Shown here: in pieces, positions 38,355 through 49,448 of the stretch
Numbering within the stretch: the first letter of the stretch is position 1
Layout of the letters: each line of letters begins with the position of its first letter
The notes under the pieces: generated by a model
What the model was told of the DNA's origin: nothing
The model's input: the letters and a program-made list of their open reading frames with translations, nothing else
Databases searched by the model: none
Source of the DNA: [Eubacterium] siraeum
GTDB taxonomy: Bacteria; Bacillota; Clostridia; Oscillospirales; Ruminococcaceae
Direction: 5' to 3'
NCBI GenBank assembly: GCA_025150425.1
Contig: CP102281.1
Location: 2,480,001-2,544,000 of the forward strand
DNA: 64,000 bases
Program-made: the position numbers and the translations under genes

Positions 38355-39668
38355 TTATTCAAGGAAGCCCTTATGATGACGCATCATCATCTGGCTTTCG
38401 AGAGCACGGACTGTTTCAAGGGCAACACCTACTACGATGAGTATTGTCGTACCACCGAGTGAAAGACCTGTGATGCCTGTGAGGTTCTGGAATATAATAG
38501 GGAATATTGCGATGATACCAAGGAATATTGCACCTACCAGAGTAACCTTTGAAAGTGAGTTGTGGATGAAATCCGATGTGGGCTTGCCCGGACGATAACC
38601 GGGGATAGCACCGTTGTTCTTCTTAAGATCATTGGCTATCTGTACAGGATTATACTGCATTGCAATATAGAAGTAGTTGAAGCCGATGATAAGGAAGAAA
38701 TAAAGTATTGCATAAACCACGTTGTTTGTGCTGAACAGAGCGATAAAGTCGCTCCAGAATGCGTGGCCCGATGTTGCAGTTACACCGAAGAAGTATCCGA
38801 TCGTTGCGGGAAGCGACATAATTGACATCGCAAAGATGATAGGCATAACGCCTGCCATTGCAACCTTTATCGGAATGTGGTTTGTCTGACCGCCGTACAT
38901 CTTTCTGCCGACTACTCTTTTTGCATACTGAACGGGAATACGTCTTTCTGCGTTTGTCATCAGTATTACGAATGCAATCATCAATACATAGATAACGAGT
39001 ATCAGCGGTACGAAGAACCAGTTCTGCGGAGCTACCGAGATCTGCTTGATCAGATTGATAACCATATCGGGAACTCTTGATATGATACCTGCAAACAGTA
39101 TCATTGAAATACCGTTGCCGATACCCTTCTGGGAGATCTGATCACCCAGCCATATAATAAGCGAAGCACCGGCTACAAAGCAAGCCACGATAGTAATCGC
39201 AGCGATGACTCCGTCAAAGCCTTCCGTATAGAGAACAGCACTCTTGTGTGTTGTTTCGTTTACAGTGTTGCGAAGTCCGATGTAGAATGCTATCGCCTGG
39301 AATAACCCAATGCCCAAAGCTACATACTTCGTGATCTTGTTTATCTTCTTACGTCCTTCTTCGCCTTCCTTGCTCAGACGCTCCAGTGCAGGAATTGCAA
39401 CTGTGAGCAGCTGAACTATGATGGAGGCATTGATGTACGGTGTGATCGACATAGCAAACAGCGTACCGTTGCTGAGCGATCCACCCGTCATAACGTCGAG
39501 ATAATTAAGTATCGTTCCTTCACCCATCATCTGTTTGATAGTCGAGGGTTCAAGGAATGGAACGAAGATTGCTGCGCCGAAGCGGAATATAACTATTATG
39601 AGCAATGTAAATAAAATCTTTTTGCGAAGTGCGGGATCTTTCCACGCGTTTCTAAAGACTTGAAACAT
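38355..39668 (-). CDS. secY: Protein translocase subunit SecY
   Basis: 437 residues with ten membrane helices forming the export channel. Landmarks are ALRKKILFTLLIIVIFRFGA, the plug-region MTGGSLSNGTLFAMSITPYINASIIVQLL, YAKRVVGRKMYGGQ and the C-terminal GTTILIVVGVALETV. It ends 1 bp into the rplO start region, so the two are coupled. Its partners SecD/SecF are at 13.7-16.2 kb. Confidence 0.98.
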   Translation of the reverse strand: MFQVFRNAWKDPALRKKILFTLLIIVIFRFGAAIFVPFLEPSTIKQMMGEGTILNYLDVMTGGSLSNGTLFAMSITPYINASIIVQLLTVAIPALERLSKEGEEGRKKINKITKYVALGIGLFQAIAFYIGLRNTVNETTHKSAVLYTEGFDGVIAAITIVACFVAGASLIIWLGDQISQKGIGNGISMILFAGIISRVPDMVINLIKQISVAPQNWFFVPLILVIYVLMIAFVILMTNAERRIPVQYAKRVVGRKMYGGQTNHIPIKVAMAGVMPIIFAMSIMSLPATIGYFFGVTATSGHAFWSDFIALFSTNNVVYAILYFFLIIGFNYFYIAMQYNPVQIANDLKKNNGAIPGYRPGKPTSDFIHNSLSKVTLVGAIFLGIIAIFPIIFQNLTGITGLSLGGTTILIVVGVALETVRALESQMMMRHHKGFLE

Positions 39669-40111
39669 TACTCTACCTCAGCCTTTCCGCCGGCACTTTC
39701 GATCTTAGCCTTAGCTGATTCAGAGAACTTAGCAGCCTTAACTGTAAAGCTCTTTGTAACCTCGCCGTTGCCAAGTACCTTAACGCCGTCAAGAACCTTA
39801 GTTACAAGACCTGCATCGATCAGAGCGTCTGTATCGATAACAGCGCCGTTCTCAAAGCGAGCTTCGAGGTCGGCTACGTTTACAACAGTGTATTCTGTAG
39901 CAAAGATATTGTTAAAGCCTCTCTTAGGCATACGTCTTGCGAGTGATGTCTGACCACCTTCAAATCCGGGTCTTACGCCGCCGCCTGAACGTGCCCACTG
40001 ACCCTTGTGACCTTTACCGGCTGTCTTACCGTGACCGGAACCGTGTCCGCGTCCGATACGCTTAACTTCCTTTGTTGCACCTGCTGCAGGGTATAATTCG
40101 TGTAGCTTCAA
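39668..40111 (-). CDS. rplO: Ribosomal protein uL15
   Basis: 147 residues. The N-terminus is [20 protein letters not shown], followed by the glycine-rich [19 protein letters not shown] typical of uL15 and [18 protein letters not shown]. It binds 23S rRNA late in 50S assembly. Confidence 0.98.
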   Translation of the reverse strand: MKLHELYPAAGATKEVKRIGRGHGSGHGKTAGKGHKGQWARSGGGVRPGFEGGQTSLARRMPKRGFNNIFATEYTVVNVADLEARFENGAVIDTDALIDAGLVTKVLDGVKVLGNGEVTKSFTVKAAKFSESAKAKIESAGGKAEVE

Positions 40112-40167
40112 TTGTTACACCTCCTATTTGTTAATGTGCTTATTTAACTTCTATAAGGTGTAAGGAA

Positions 40168-40344
40168 TTATTCCTCAGTAACCTCAACTAAATAAGAAAT
40201 TTCTTTTATCTTGCCTCTTGTTGCTGCATTGTCGGGCTGAACTGTTTCTGCACCGATCTTGCGAAGTCCGAGAGAGGCTGCTGTTGCGATGTGGCTGTCC
40301 TTACGTCCAACCAGTGATTTAACCAGCTTGATTTTTAAAGCCAT
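40168..40344 (-). CDS. rpmD: Ribosomal protein uL30
   Basis: 58 residues: MALKIKLVKSLVGRKDSHIA, then LGLRKIGAETVQPDNAATRG and the end VEVTEE. This is the short bacterial uL30, in its usual place between rpsE and rplO. Confidence 0.96.
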   Translation of the reverse strand: MALKIKLVKSLVGRKDSHIATAASLGLRKIGAETVQPDNAATRGKIKEISYLVEVTEE

Positions 40345-40376
40345 TTCGGTTTCCGTCCTTTCTGCAAAGTAAAAGC

Positions 40377-40877
40377 TTAACCTAAGATCTCTTTTACAGA
40401 CTTGCCTCTGAGCTCAGCTACCTGCTGTGCATCTCTGAGAGCTGTAAGACCTGCCATTGTAGCTCTTACTACGTTGCAGGGGTTGTTAGAACGAAGTGAC
40501 TTAGTACGGATGTTCTTGATACCTGCCATCTCTACAACGGCACGAACGGGGCCGCCTGCGATAACGCCGGTACCTTCGGGAGCGGGCTTCATCAGAACTG
40601 CGCCTGCACCGAATTTTCCTACTATTTCATGAGGGATCGTTGTACCCTTTAATGAGATCTTTACGAGGTTCTTCTTAGCGTCCTCAAGGCCCTTGCGGAT
40701 AGCGTCGGGAACTTCGTTCGACTTACCCATGCCAAAGCCTACGACACCGTTGCCGTCACCAACAACAACCAGTGCGGAAAACTTCATGATACGTCCGCCC
40801 TTAACAGTCTTGGATACACGGTTCAGAGCAACAACCCTTTCGGAAAGCTCATAATTGCTTGCATCTAAAAGTGCCAA
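40377..40877 (-). CDS. rpsE: Ribosomal protein uS5
   Basis: 166 residues. The N-terminal dsRNA-binding domain has [19 protein letters not shown] and [18 protein letters not shown], and the C-terminal domain has [23 protein letters not shown]. It acts at the mRNA entry site and in decoding fidelity. Confidence 0.98.
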   Translation of the reverse strand: MALLDASNYELSERVVALNRVSKTVKGGRIMKFSALVVVGDGNGVVGFGMGKSNEVPDAIRKGLEDAKKNLVKISLKGTTIPHEIVGKFGAGAVLMKPAPEGTGVIAGGPVRAVVEMAGIKNIRTKSLRSNNPCNVVRATMAGLTALRDAQQVAELRGKSVKEILG

Positions 40878-40930
40878 ATTCTTGTCCTCCTGTTTTTATT
40901 GCGGGTTTCAGTAAACCCTTGCCTTACTGA

Positions 40931-41290
40931 TTAGAAGTTGAGTCCGCCTTCACGAGCGCCATCTGCGAGTGCGGCAACTCTGCCGTGATATACATAACCT
41001 GAACGGTCAAATACTACATCGCTGATGCCTGCTGCCTTTGCCTTTTCTGCAAGTGCAAGACCAACCTTCTTTGCTGCCTCTGCATTGCCGCCGAAGCCTT
41101 CAAAGCTCTTCTCCATTGTAGATGCACTGCAAAGGGTTTTGCCTGCTTCATCATCAATGATCTGAGCGTAAATGTGCTTAGCAGAACGGAAAACGCTGAG
41201 ACGGGGGCAAGCTGCAGTACCGCTGATCTTAGCACGGATACGCTTGCGACGCTTGATTCTGCTCTTCTTGCTGTCTATTACTTTAACCAT
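40931..41290 (-). CDS. rplR: Ribosomal protein uL18
   Basis: 119 residues. It has [32 protein letters not shown] and the terminal [19 protein letters not shown] that contacts 5S rRNA. Confidence 0.98.
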   Translation of the reverse strand: MVKVIDSKKSRIKRRKRIRAKISGTAACPRLSVFRSAKHIYAQIIDDEAGKTLCSASTMEKSFEGFGGNAEAAKKVGLALAEKAKAAGISDVVFDRSGYVYHGRVAALADGAREGGLNF

Positions 41291-41310
41291 TATTTTTCAC
41301 CCCTTGCGGT

Positions 41311-41856
41311 TTATTTCTTACCCTTACCTGCTTTACCTTCCTTGCGGCGGATCGTTTCGTCGGTATACTTGATACCCTTGCCCTTATAAGGCTCGGGAGG
41401 ACGCTTGCTTCTTACTTCAGCTGCAAACTGACCAACCTTCTGCTTATCAATACCTGTGATAATGATCTTGTTCGGTGCGGGTGACTCTATCTTGATGTCT
41501 TCTGTATCGGATACGATTACCTGATGTGAGTAACCGAGGTTCATTATAAGATCCTTACCCTGCTTCTGTACACGGTAACCGACACCGTTTACATCAAGCT
41601 CCTTCTTGAAGCCGTTTGTAACGCCTTCAATCATGTTGTGGATAAGTGTTCTTGTAAGACCGTGAAGTGCACGGTTTTCCTTTTCGTCGTCAGGACGTGT
41701 AACGGTAACAAAACCGCCGTCAACCACGATTGACATAGAGGGCTTGAACTCCTTTGTGAGTGTGCCCTTAGGACCCTTTACTGTAACTGTAGAACCGTCT
41801 ACTTTAACTTCGACGCCGGCAGGAACAGCTATAGGATGTTTACCTATTCTTGACAT
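41311..41856 (-). CDS. rplF: Ribosomal protein uL6
   Basis: 181 residues. It starts MSRIGKHPIAVPAGVEVKVDG, contains two repeated domains, and ends with RPPEPYKGKGIKYTDETIRRKEGK. It lies near the factor-binding site of the 50S. Confidence 0.98.
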   Translation of the reverse strand: MSRIGKHPIAVPAGVEVKVDGSTVTVKGPKGTLTKEFKPSMSIVVDGGFVTVTRPDDEKENRALHGLTRTLIHNMIEGVTNGFKKELDVNGVGYRVQKQGKDLIMNLGYSHQVIVSDTEDIKIESPAPNKIIITGIDKQKVGQFAAEVRSKRPPEPYKGKGIKYTDETIRRKEGKAGKGKK

Positions 41857-41872
41857 ATCTGCTCCTCCTTAA

Positions 41873-42271
41873 TTACCAAACGAAAGCGAGTACTTCGCCG
41901 CCAACGTTGTTCTTGCGTGCTTCTCTGTCTGTCATGATACCCTTAGAGGTTGACACGATTGCAATTCCTAAGCCCTTCATAACCTTGGGCATATCCTTGC
42001 TGTTTGAGTAGATTCTAAGTCCGGGCTTGCTTACACGGCGTAAACCTGTAATGACCTGCGACTTGTTCTCAGTATACTTTAAGGTGATTCTGATAACGCC
42101 CTGCTTGTCGTCATCTATCACTCTGAAACTCTTAATGTAACCCTCATCTACAAGTATCTGTGCGATCTGCTTCTTCATGTTTGAAGCGGGCACGTCTACT
42201 GTAGGATGCTTTGCAGAGTTAGCATTACGAATTCTTGTCAGCATATCTGCGATAGTATCGGTGATCTGCAT
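41873..42271 (-). CDS. rpsH: Ribosomal protein uS8
   Basis: 132 residues. It has [19 protein letters not shown] and the conserved C-terminal [31 protein letters not shown]. It binds helix 21 of 16S rRNA and in some bacteria represses the spc operon. Confidence 0.98.
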   Translation of the reverse strand: MQITDTIADMLTRIRNANSAKHPTVDVPASNMKKQIAQILVDEGYIKSFRVIDDDKQGVIRITLKYTENKSQVITGLRRVSKPGLRIYSNSKDMPKVMKGLGIAIVSTSKGIMTDREARKNNVGGEVLAFVW

Positions 42272-42304
42272 TACTTACTTCCTCCTTGAAAATTTGTTCT
42301 TGAA

Positions 42305-42490
42305 TTACCAGCTGGATTTCTTTACGCCGGGGATCTGTCCTTTATAAGCAAGCTCTCTGAAGCAGATTCTGCAGATGCCGAACTTACGCATATAAGCGTG
42401 AGGTCTGCCGCAGATCTTGCATCTGTTGTAAGAACGTGTAGAAAACTTTGCAGGACGCTGCTGTTTAGCAATCATTGACTTCTTTGCCAT
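42305..42490 (-). CDS. rpsN: Ribosomal protein uS14, zinc-binding short type
   Basis: 61 residues. The CKICG...CRICF cysteine pairs make this the short zinc (type Z) form found in most Firmicutes. No zinc-free paralogue is seen in the window. Confidence 0.97.
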   Translation of the reverse strand: MAKKSMIAKQQRPAKFSTRSYNRCKICGRPHAYMRKFGICRICFRELAYKGQIPGVKKSSW

Positions 42491-42514
42491 AGTTGATAGT
42501 TTCCTTTCTCTGTC

Positions 42515-43054
42515 TTACTTAGCGAACGGAGCGCCCATAAGTGAGAGCAGCTCTCTTGCTTCTTCGTCAGTCTTGGCTGTGGTTACGAAGTTGATATCCA
42601 TACCACGAACCTTATCGATCTTATCATACTCGATTTCAGGGAATATCAGCTGTTCCTTGATACCTGTGGAATAGTTGCCTCTGCCGTCGAACGAATTGGG
42701 GTTGATACCTCTGAAGTCACGTACACGGGGGAGAGCTACGTTGAAGAATCTGTCGAGGAACTCGTACATTCTATCATCTCTCAGTGTTACCTTGACACCG
42801 ATTACCATTCCTTCTCTGAGCTTGAAGTTAGCTACTGACTTCTTAGCACGGCATACAATGGGCTTCTGACCTGTGATCTGCATAAGGTCGCTCATGATAG
42901 CGTCTACTACCTTAGCGTTTTCCTTTGCTTCACCGCAGCCGACATTGATTATGATCTTGTCGAGCTTGGGAACCTGCATTGTGCTTTTGTAACCGAACTT
43001 CTTGAAAAGAGCAGGAGCAACTGTTTCCTTATAATATGCTTTCATTCTTGTCAT
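42515..43054 (-). CDS. rplE: Ribosomal protein uL5
   Basis: 179 residues. It has the segments [37 protein letters not shown] and [21 protein letters not shown]. It binds 5S rRNA in the central protuberance. Confidence 0.98.
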   Translation of the reverse strand: MTRMKAYYKETVAPALFKKFGYKSTMQVPKLDKIIINVGCGEAKENAKVVDAIMSDLMQITGQKPIVCRAKKSVANFKLREGMVIGVKVTLRDDRMYEFLDRFFNVALPRVRDFRGINPNSFDGRGNYSTGIKEQLIFPEIEYDKIDKVRGMDINFVTTAKTDEEARELLSLMGAPFAK

Positions 43055-43131
43055 ATCGTTTATTTCTCCTTTAGCGACAGCAGCCGGAAGTTACTTTATC
43101 CGACCTCTCTGTCGTAATTCGGGGCGTCTGA

Positions 43132-43446
43132 TTAAAGCTCAGCGCCGCAGTGCTTGCAAACTCTTACCTTCTTGTCGCCCTCAACCTTGTGACCTACTCT
43201 TGTAGGCTTGTTGCACTTGGGGCATACAGGCATTACCTTGCACGCATAGATAGGAGCTTCTGCCTTTACAAGACCGCCCTGTTCGCCCTGTCTTCTGGGC
43301 TTAACGTGCTTTGTTACGAGGTTTCTGCCTTCAACGATAACCTTCTTTTCCTTGGGAGATACTTCAAGTACCTTGCCCTGCTTGCCCTTGTCTTTGCCGG
43401 ACATGATCTGAACGTTATCGCCTGTCTTGATGTGTAATGTGTTCAT
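43132..43446 (-). CDS. rplX: Ribosomal protein uL24
   Basis: 104 residues. A KOW domain begins it ([21 protein letters not shown]), and the C-terminus carries [13 protein letters not shown] and VRVCKHCG, a zinc-ribbon-like Cys4 set. It starts 50S assembly at the tunnel exit. Confidence 0.97.
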   Translation of the reverse strand: MNTLHIKTGDNVQIMSGKDKGKQGKVLEVSPKEKKVIVEGRNLVTKHVKPRRQGEQGGLVKAEAPIYACKVMPVCPKCNKPTRVGHKVEGDKKVRVCKHCGAEL

Positions 43447-43460
43447 TTACGACCTCCGGA

Positions 43461-43829
43461 TTATAATACTTCGGGAGCAAGTGAAAGGATCTTCATGTAG
43501 TCCTTGTCACGCAGCTCTCTGGCTACGGGCCCAAAAATACGTGTACCTCTGGGGTTCTTATCTTCCTTTATTATAACGGCTGCGTTTTCATCAAAACGGA
43601 TGTATGTTCCGTCATCACGTCTGATGCCTGTTGCTGAACGAACGATTACTGCCTTGACAACATCGCCCTTCTTAACAGTTCCGCCGGGGCTTGCTTTCTT
43701 TACGGAAGCAACTACTACGTCACCGATGTTAGCGTACTTTCTGCGTGTACCGCCGAGTACTCTGATGCACATAAGCTCTTTAGCGCCCGTGTTATCCGCA
43801 ACCTTCATGCGTGTCTGCATCTGAATCAT
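43461..43829 (-). CDS. rplN: Ribosomal protein uL14
   Basis: 122 residues. It has [20 protein letters not shown] and the conserved [16 protein letters not shown] near the C-terminus. It forms intersubunit bridge contacts. Confidence 0.98.
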   Translation of the reverse strand: MIQMQTRMKVADNTGAKELMCIRVLGGTRRKYANIGDVVVASVKKASPGGTVKKGDVVKAVIVRSATGIRRDDGTYIRFDENAAVIIKEDKNPRGTRIFGPVARELRDKDYMKILSLAPEVL

Positions 43830-43866
43830 GGATTAATTCTCCTTCCGATAAATTTAAAGTAATAAA

Positions 43867-44124
43867 TTACTTAGCCTTTTCGATGATGTTTACTAAACGC
43901 CATCTCTTATCCTTGGAAAGGGGTCTGGTCTCCATAATCTCAACCTTGTCGCCGATTCCGCAGGAGTTGTTCTCGTCATGCGCCTTAAGCTTGATTGTAC
44001 GCTTAATGATCTTCTTGTAGAGGGGGTGGCGGACATTGTCCTTGATTGCTACTACGATAGTCTTGTCCATCTTATCGCTTACAACCATACCTACTCTGGT
44101 CTTTCTTAAATTTCTTTCGCTCAA
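43867..44124 (-). CDS. rpsQ: Ribosomal protein uS17
   Basis: 85 residues from TTG 44124: an OB fold with [36 protein letters not shown] and [19 protein letters not shown]. The TTG has GAGGAGG 8 nt upstream and gives the normal family length; the in-frame ATG at 44193 lies inside rpmC and would add foreign sequence. Confidence 0.96.
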   Translation of the reverse strand: MSERNLRKTRVGMVVSDKMDKTIVVAIKDNVRHPLYKKIIKRTIKLKAHDENNSCGIGDKVEIMETRPLSKDKRWRLVNIIEKAK

Positions 44125-44143
44125 AGTAAAGTCCTCCTCTCTC

Positions 44144-44347
44144 TTACTTGTTGTCAGCTGCCAGCTCACGCTCACGCTGAACTGTCTTGACAATTGCTAT
44201 TTCCTTCTTAACAGCGCCGATTCTCGTAGGATTGTCGAGCTTGTTAACGGCGAGCTGGAAACGGAGGTTGAATAATTCCTGCTTAAGCTCTACGAGCTTC
44301 TTGTCGAGCTCCATTTCAGATAACTCTCTGATTTCTTTAACCTTCAT
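44144..44347 (-). CDS. rpmC: Ribosomal protein uL29
   Basis: 67 residues forming two antiparallel helices: [20 protein letters not shown] and the motif [14 protein letters not shown]. Its ATG shares a base with the rplP stop. It sits at the exit tunnel near trigger factor. Confidence 0.97.
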   Translation of the reverse strand: MKVKEIRELSEMELDKKLVELKQELFNLRFQLAVNKLDNPTRIGAVKKEIAIVKTVQRERELAADNK

Positions 44348-44769
44348 TACTGCTCACCTCCTGTTTCCTTAGTTACGAACTTGCACTTGATGGGGAGCTT
44401 GTGCATAGCAAGACGCATAGCTTCTCTTGCAGTTTCTTCGGGAACGCCTGCGATCTCGAACATTACACGGCCGGGCTTAACAACGGCTACCCAGTACTCA
44501 GGTGAACCCTTACCTGAACCCATTCGGGTCTCGGCAGGCTTCTCTGTGATGGGCTTGTCGGGGAATATCTTTATCCATACCTGACCGCCACGCTTGATGT
44601 AACGTGTCATAGCAATACGGGCAGCTTCGATCTGGTTTGATGTGATCCAAGCGGGCTCAAGTGCCTGTAAACCGTATTCGCCGTGGCTGACTACATTACC
44701 ACGTGTTGCTTTACCGGTCATACGACCTCTCTGTACTCTTCTGTACTTTACTCTCTTCGGAAGCAGCAT
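44347..44769 (-). CDS. rplP: Ribosomal protein uL16
   Basis: 140 residues. It has the [17 protein letters not shown] start, [22 protein letters not shown] and the [20 protein letters not shown] loop reaching towards the A-site tRNA. Confidence 0.98.
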   Translation of the reverse strand: MLLPKRVKYRRVQRGRMTGKATRGNVVSHGEYGLQALEPAWITSNQIEAARIAMTRYIKRGGQVWIKIFPDKPITEKPAETRMGSGKGSPEYWVAVVKPGRVMFEIAGVPEETAREAMRLAMHKLPIKCKFVTKETGGEQ

Positions 44770-45551
44770 TAGTCGTTACCTCCCTCTTTTTTCTCAACTC
44801 TGGGTCTGCGTGATCTGTTGTCGTTGTTTCTGCGACGGGGCTTTTCTGTTGTTCTCTGTGCAGGAATCTCACCCTTGAGAACTTCGCCCTTGTAGATCCA
44901 GACCTTAACACCGATAACGCCGTAAGTTGTGTTAGCTCTTGCAACGCCGTAATCAATGTCTGCTCTTAATGTCTGTAAGGGGATCGTGCCTTCGTGGTAA
45001 TTCTCGCTTCTTGCGATTTCAGCACCGCCAAGACGGCCGCTTACCATTGTCTTGATACCCTTTGCACCTGACTTCATTGTTCTGCCGATGCAGCTCTTCA
45101 TAGCTCTTCTGAAAGATACACGCTGCTCTAACTGCATTGCGATGTTCTCTGCTACGAGCTTAGCATTCATATCGGGGTTCTTAACCTCAACGATATTTAA
45201 GTTAACGTCCTTGCCGCCTGCGATCTTTGAGATCTCTGCACGGAGCTTTTCGATCTCTGCGCCCTTAGCACCGATAAGCATACCGGGCTTTGCGGTAAGA
45301 ATGTGAATCTTGATCTTGTTGTCTGATGAACGCTCGATCTCAACCTGAGCAATACCTGCTGCTCTTGAAAGCTGCTGGTCGGACTTTTCGCCGTTTGCTC
45401 TTGTGAGCATTCTCTTGTTCATGATATAGTCACGGATTTTGTAGTCTTCAACGAGTGTATCGCCAAAAGTTGCCTTGCCGGCAAACCAACGGGAATCCCA
45501 ATCTTTGATAACTCCGACTCTGAGACCGTGCGGATTAACTTTCTGTCCCAT
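44769..45551 (-). CDS. rpsC: Ribosomal protein uS3
   Basis: 260 residues, somewhat long because of a basic, Arg/Asn-rich C-terminal extension ([20 protein letters not shown]). The KH domain ([19 protein letters not shown]) and the S3 C-terminal domain with [26 protein letters not shown] are intact. It lines the mRNA entry channel. Confidence 0.98.
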   Translation of the reverse strand: MGQKVNPHGLRVGVIKDWDSRWFAGKATFGDTLVEDYKIRDYIMNKRMLTRANGEKSDQQLSRAAGIAQVEIERSSDNKIKIHILTAKPGMLIGAKGAEIEKLRAEISKIAGGKDVNLNIVEVKNPDMNAKLVAENIAMQLEQRVSFRRAMKSCIGRTMKSGAKGIKTMVSGRLGGAEIARSENYHEGTIPLQTLRADIDYGVARANTTYGVIGVKVWIYKGEVLKGEIPAQRTTEKPRRRNNDNRSRRPRVEKKEGGND

Positions 45552-45562
45552 TGTACTCCTCC

Positions 45563-45898
45563 TTATTCAGCTTCTTTTACAACCAGAACGATGTTGGAAG
45601 TTCTCTTGAGAATACGATGTGCTCTTCCGTGATCCTTATGTCTGATTCTCTTTAAAGTAACGCCGGCGCCAACGTGGCAGCTTGAAACATAGCACTTGGA
45701 AAGATCCATTGAGTGATTGTTCTCTGCGTTTGCCATTGCTGACTTGAGGAGCTTCTGTAAAGGCTCGCTCGCTGACTTGGGTGTGTGCTTGAGGATCGCC
45801 ATAGCCATGTCGCAGGGCTTGTTTCTGATAAGATCAAGAACAACGCCAACCTTGCGGGGAGATATGCGAACCTGTCTGAGTTCTGCTCTTGCCTCCAT
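45563..45898 (-). CDS. rplV: Ribosomal protein uL22
   Basis: 111 residues from ATG 45898, which has AAGGAGGAG upstream; the longer frame overlaps rpsS. It contains [18 protein letters not shown] and the beta-hairpin end [19 protein letters not shown] that lines the exit tunnel. Confidence 0.97.
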   Translation of the reverse strand: MEARAELRQVRISPRKVGVVLDLIRNKPCDMAMAILKHTPKSASEPLQKLLKSAMANAENNHSMDLSKCYVSSCHVGAGVTLKRIRHKDHGRAHRILKRTSNIVLVVKEAE

Positions 45899-45911
45899 TG
45901 ATGTCTCCTCC

Positions 45912-46184
45912 TTACTTACTTGTTTTGCTTCCTGCATGACCCTTGTAGGTTCTTGTAGGAGCGAATTCGCCCAGCTTGTGACCTACCATGTCTTCAGTCA
46001 CATATACGGGAACGTGCTTTCTGCCGTCGTGTACAGCAAATGTATGTCCGACGAAATCAGGGAATATTGTGCTTGAACGGCTCCAGGTCTTGAGAACTTT
46101 CTTCTCGCCTGCTTCGTTCATAGCGAGCACTCTCTTCATGAGCGCTTCCTGCACATAAGGTCCCTTCTTGATACTTCTGCTCAT
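45912..46184 (-). CDS. rpsS: Ribosomal protein uS19
   Basis: 90 residues from ATG 46184 (AAAGGAAA upstream): [38 protein letters not shown] and [17 protein letters not shown]. It is part of the 30S head. Confidence 0.97.
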   Translation of the reverse strand: MSRSIKKGPYVQEALMKRVLAMNEAGEKKVLKTWSRSSTIFPDFVGHTFAVHDGRKHVPVYVTEDMVGHKLGEFAPTRTYKGHAGSKTSK

Positions 46185-46285
46185 TGTATAATTTCCTTTC
46201 AAGTGGATTGCAAGTTAATATGCGGCGGATTCTTTACTGCTATGCCGCAAACGCCGCACTTATTAACAACGACTTGTAGTAGTTA

Positions 46286-47119
46286 TTACTTGCTGTTTCT
46301 TCTCTTAACGATGAACTTGTCTGTGCTCTTGCCGATCTTTCTGGTCTTATAACCGAGAGCGGGCTTGCCCCAGGGAGTTACAGGACCGGGACGACCAACA
46401 GGTGACTTACCTTCACCACCGCCGTGGGGGTGGTCGTTCGGGTTCATTACAGAACCTCTTACTGTAGGTCTTACGCCCATGTGACGAACACGTCCTGCCT
46501 TACCGTAGTTAACGTTCTCGTGGTCGAGGTTTGATACAACACCGATAGTAGCCATGCAATTATCGGATACGTTTCTTAACTCACCGCTGGGAAGTCTTAA
46601 CAGAGCGTAGCCGTTTTCCTTAGCCATGAGCTGCGCCATGTTACCTGCGGAACGAACGAGCTGACCGCCCTTACCGGGATAAAGCTCTATATTGTGAATA
46701 ACCGTACCTACGGGGATGTCAGCAAGTGCAAGTGCGTTACCGGGCTTGATGTCAGCGTCGGAACCGCTTCTTACCTTGTCGCCTACGTTCAGACCGTCGG
46801 GAGCGATGATGTATCTCTTCTCGCCGTCCTCGTACTGAATCAGTGCGATGAATGCTGAACGGTTGGGGTCGTACTCAAGAGTCATAACCTCAGCGTCCAT
46901 ACCGAGCTTGTTTCTCTTAAAGTCGATTACACGATATTTTCTTCTCTGTGCGCCGCCCTTGTGTCTTACAGTGATTCTACCGTAGCTGTTACGGCCGGAG
47001 TTCTTCTTGAGTGACTCAAGCAGGCTTCTCTCGGGCTCAACCTTTGACAGAACGCTGTAGTCGGTAACAGTCATACCTCTGCGACCGGGGGTGACAGGTT
47101 TATAAGTCTTAATAGCCAT
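46286..47119 (-). CDS. rplB: Ribosomal protein uL2
   Basis: 277 residues. It has [20 protein letters not shown] and [10 protein letters not shown], and the conserved C-terminal [25 protein letters not shown], whose histidine lies near the peptidyl transferase centre. Confidence 0.98.
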   Translation of the reverse strand: MAIKTYKPVTPGRRGMTVTDYSVLSKVEPERSLLESLKKNSGRNSYGRITVRHKGGAQRRKYRVIDFKRNKLGMDAEVMTLEYDPNRSAFIALIQYEDGEKRYIIAPDGLNVGDKVRSGSDADIKPGNALALADIPVGTVIHNIELYPGKGGQLVRSAGNMAQLMAKENGYALLRLPSGELRNVSDNCMATIGVVSNLDHENVNYGKAGRVRHMGVRPTVRGSVMNPNDHPHGGGEGKSPVGRPGPVTPWGKPALGYKTRKIGKSTDKFIVKRRNSK

Positions 47120-47132
47120 TTATATCACTCCT

Positions 47133-47432
47133 TTATATCATTCCGTCGAAGAACTCGATTGTCTTAGAGCCTTCAGCGAGAGTTACAACAGCTTTCTTCC
47201 AAGCAGGTGTGTAACCTTCGTTTCTGCCCATTCTCTTCATTACGCCACGGCAGTTTACTGTGTTTACCTTAGCAACCTTAACACCGGGGAAGAGAGCCTC
47301 GACAGCCTTAGCTATCTCGATCTTGTTGGAGTCCTTGGCAACCTTGAAAGTGTACTTGCCCTGAGTAAGCATTTCCATGCTCTTCTCTGTAATAACGGGC
47401 TTTAAAATGATGTCATAAGCGAGCTTTGCCAT
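47133..47432 (-). CDS. rplW: Ribosomal protein uL23
   Basis: 99 residues. It has the segment ILKPVITEKSMEMLTQGKYTF and VNTVNCRGVMKRMGRNEGY. It docks trigger factor and SRP at the exit tunnel. Confidence 0.97.
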   Translation of the reverse strand: MAKLAYDIILKPVITEKSMEMLTQGKYTFKVAKDSNKIEIAKAVEALFPGVKVAKVNTVNCRGVMKRMGRNEGYTPAWKKAVVTLAEGSKTIEFFDGMI

Positions 47433-48052
47433 TATGCGTACACCTCCTCGATAGTAGCAACGGCATCCTTAACAACGATGAACTTGTTGTACTTTAAGAT
47501 GTCGTATACGTTAAGAGTGTTGGCCTGAGTTGTCTTTACGCCGGGAATATTAGCGGCGCTCTTGATAACCTTTTCGTCAACGCTGTTGAGAACGATGAGT
47601 GCCTTGTCAGCGCTGAGAGCCTTTAACATGTTAACGATTGTCTTTGTCTTGAATTCGTCAGCTGTGATAGAATCAACAACTATCATGCTGCCGTCCTGCA
47701 CCTTAGCTGAAAGTGCAGACTTTAATGCAAGTCTCTTTACCTTTTTATTTAAAGAGTATGTGTAGCTTCTGGGCTTGGGGCCTAAAGCAACACCGCCGTG
47801 TGTCCACTGGGGAGCTCTGGTAGAACCCTGTCTTGCGTGACCTGTGCCCTTCTGACGCCAAGGCTTTTTACCGCCGCCGCTTACTTCTGTTCTTGTAAGC
47901 GTTGACTGTGTACCCTGACGCTGATTTGCCAGGTAATTTACCACTGCTGCGTGCATAACAACTGTGTTCGGCTCAATACCGAAAATGTTGTCATTAAGCT
48001 CAAGGTCGGACACAACAGCTCCTGTCATATCATATACTGATACTTTTGCCAT
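47432..48052 (-). CDS. rplD: Ribosomal protein uL4
   Basis: 206 residues. The tunnel-lining loop [21 protein letters not shown] is intact, followed by [17 protein letters not shown]. Besides its structural role, L4 represses the S10 operon in some bacteria, and the long rpsJ leader here could be a target. Confidence 0.98.
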   Translation of the reverse strand: MAKVSVYDMTGAVVSDLELNDNIFGIEPNTVVMHAAVVNYLANQRQGTQSTLTRTEVSGGGKKPWRQKGTGHARQGSTRAPQWTHGGVALGPKPRSYTYSLNKKVKRLALKSALSAKVQDGSMIVVDSITADEFKTKTIVNMLKALSADKALIVLNSVDEKVIKSAANIPGVKTTQANTLNVYDILKYNKFIVVKDAVATIEEVYA

Positions 48053-48066
48053 GATGATCCTCCTCC

Positions 48067-48702
48067 TTACGCTTTCTTAACCGCATCGGTAATGCACACA
48101 ACTCCGCCCTTAGGACCGGGAATAGCACCCTTGATTGCGATAAGATTGTTTTCTGCATCGATCTTAACGATAACGAGATTCTGAACTGTTACGTTCTCAG
48201 CACCCATGTGACCTGCCATGCCCTTGCCCTTGAATATTCTCGAGGGAGATGAGCAAGCACCCATAGAACCTGCCTGTCTTACAACAGGACCTGTACCGTG
48301 AGTTTCCTTCAGTCTGTGCTGGTTGTGACGCTTGATAGCGCCCTGGAAGCCCTTACCCTTGCTAACGCCGCTTACGTCGATAACGTCGCCTGCTGCGAAT
48401 ACGTCAGCCTTCAGAACGTCGCCAACGTTTACGTTGCTGATGTCGTCTAATCTGAACTCCTTGAGAGTTCTCTTGAAGGGGAGGTCATTCTTCTTGAAGT
48501 GACCTGTCATGGGCTTGTTTGTGTGCTTCGGTGATACATCGCCGAAACCAAGCTGAACTGCTTCATAGCCGTCATTCTCAGCTGTCTTGAGCTGTGTTAC
48601 AACGCAAGGACCTGCTTCGATAACGGTAACAGGAACTACTTTTCCTGCTTCGTCGAAAATCTGGGTCATTCCGATTTTCTTTCCGATTAAACCCTTAGTC
48701 AT
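48067..48702 (-). CDS. rplC: Ribosomal protein uL3
   Basis: 211 residues. It has the start [18 protein letters not shown], the segment [19 protein letters not shown] and [21 protein letters not shown]. It assembles early at the 23S 3' domain. Confidence 0.98.
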   Translation of the reverse strand: MTKGLIGKKIGMTQIFDEAGKVVPVTVIEAGPCVVTQLKTAENDGYEAVQLGFGDVSPKHTNKPMTGHFKKNDLPFKRTLKEFRLDDISNVNVGDVLKADVFAAGDVIDVSGVSKGKGFQGAIKRHNQHRLKETHGTGPVVRQAGSMGACSSPSRIFKGKGMAGHMGAENVTVQNLVIVKIDAENNLIAIKGAIPGPKGGVVCITDAVKKA

Positions 48703-48827
48703 GGTTTAAATCCTCCTGTTTAGGTTATTGGTCGGTTTCCCGACTTGACCACCGACACCGATATTGTTTCGGGTTTCCGGTGCCGAAGGTTATTGGTTGG
48801 CTTTACGCCAACATAACTCGCTATGGC

Positions 48828-49139
48828 TTACGCTTCCATAGTCATTTCCACACCTGCGGGAAGTTCGAGGCTCTGCAGAGCTTCAACTGTCTTGTTGGTG
48901 GGACGGATTACGTCGATAAGACGCTTGTGAGTTCTCATTTCGAACTGCTCACGGCTGTCCTTGTACTTGTGTACGGCTCTCAGGATCGTTATTACTTCCT
49001 TGTTTGTGGGAAGCGGAATAGGACCTGCAACTCTTGAACCTGTACGCTTGGCTGTTTCAACGATCTTTGCAGCAGCTGCATCAACTGTTGCATGCTCGTA
49101 GCCCTTGAGCTTGATTCTCACTTTTTCCTTAACTGCCAT
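48828..49139 (-). CDS. rpsJ: Ribosomal protein uS10
   Basis: 103 residues. It has [42 protein letters not shown] and the loop [13 protein letters not shown]. It is also NusE in antitermination. It is the first gene of the S10-spc-alpha supercluster and is preceded by a ~300-nt leader. Confidence 0.98.
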   Translation of the reverse strand: MAVKEKVRIKLKGYEHATVDAAAAKIVETAKRTGSRVAGPIPLPTNKEVITILRAVHKYKDSREQFEMRTHKRLIDVIRPTNKTVEALQSLELPAGVEMTMEA

Positions 49140-49443
49140 TCTTGTTTCTCCCTTTCATAAGATTTTCGGGGGAAAGATACGGTTTGCGGTATCTATAAAA
49201 CATACCGTGCCGGGTGTTTCGTATGCTCTCATATAAAACAGGATCTTTTCCCACGGGGGTATCAACCTTATTGCTAACCCTTCCCGTCTTGACGGGAGAA
49301 CGATCCCAAACTTATATAAAGCACCGAAAACCGCTTCGCAAAGCCGTTTTCGCCCATTCACTGGACATACTCCGTCTGAATTACCGGCATAGCCGCAACC
49401 TCAGACATCACAGCATATCATTGCAGTACGCTTTCACGCGCAA
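49140..49443 (-). promoter_or_regulatory. Long 5' leader of the S10 supercluster
   Basis: About 300 nt lie between the candidate promoter and rpsJ. The minus strand contains hairpins such as CCCGTC-AA-GACGGG near 49284-49298. A leader of this length fits autogenous control by a ribosomal protein (L4 in other bacteria), but I could not match a known binding motif. Confidence 0.45.
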
Positions 49444-49448
49444 GAATT

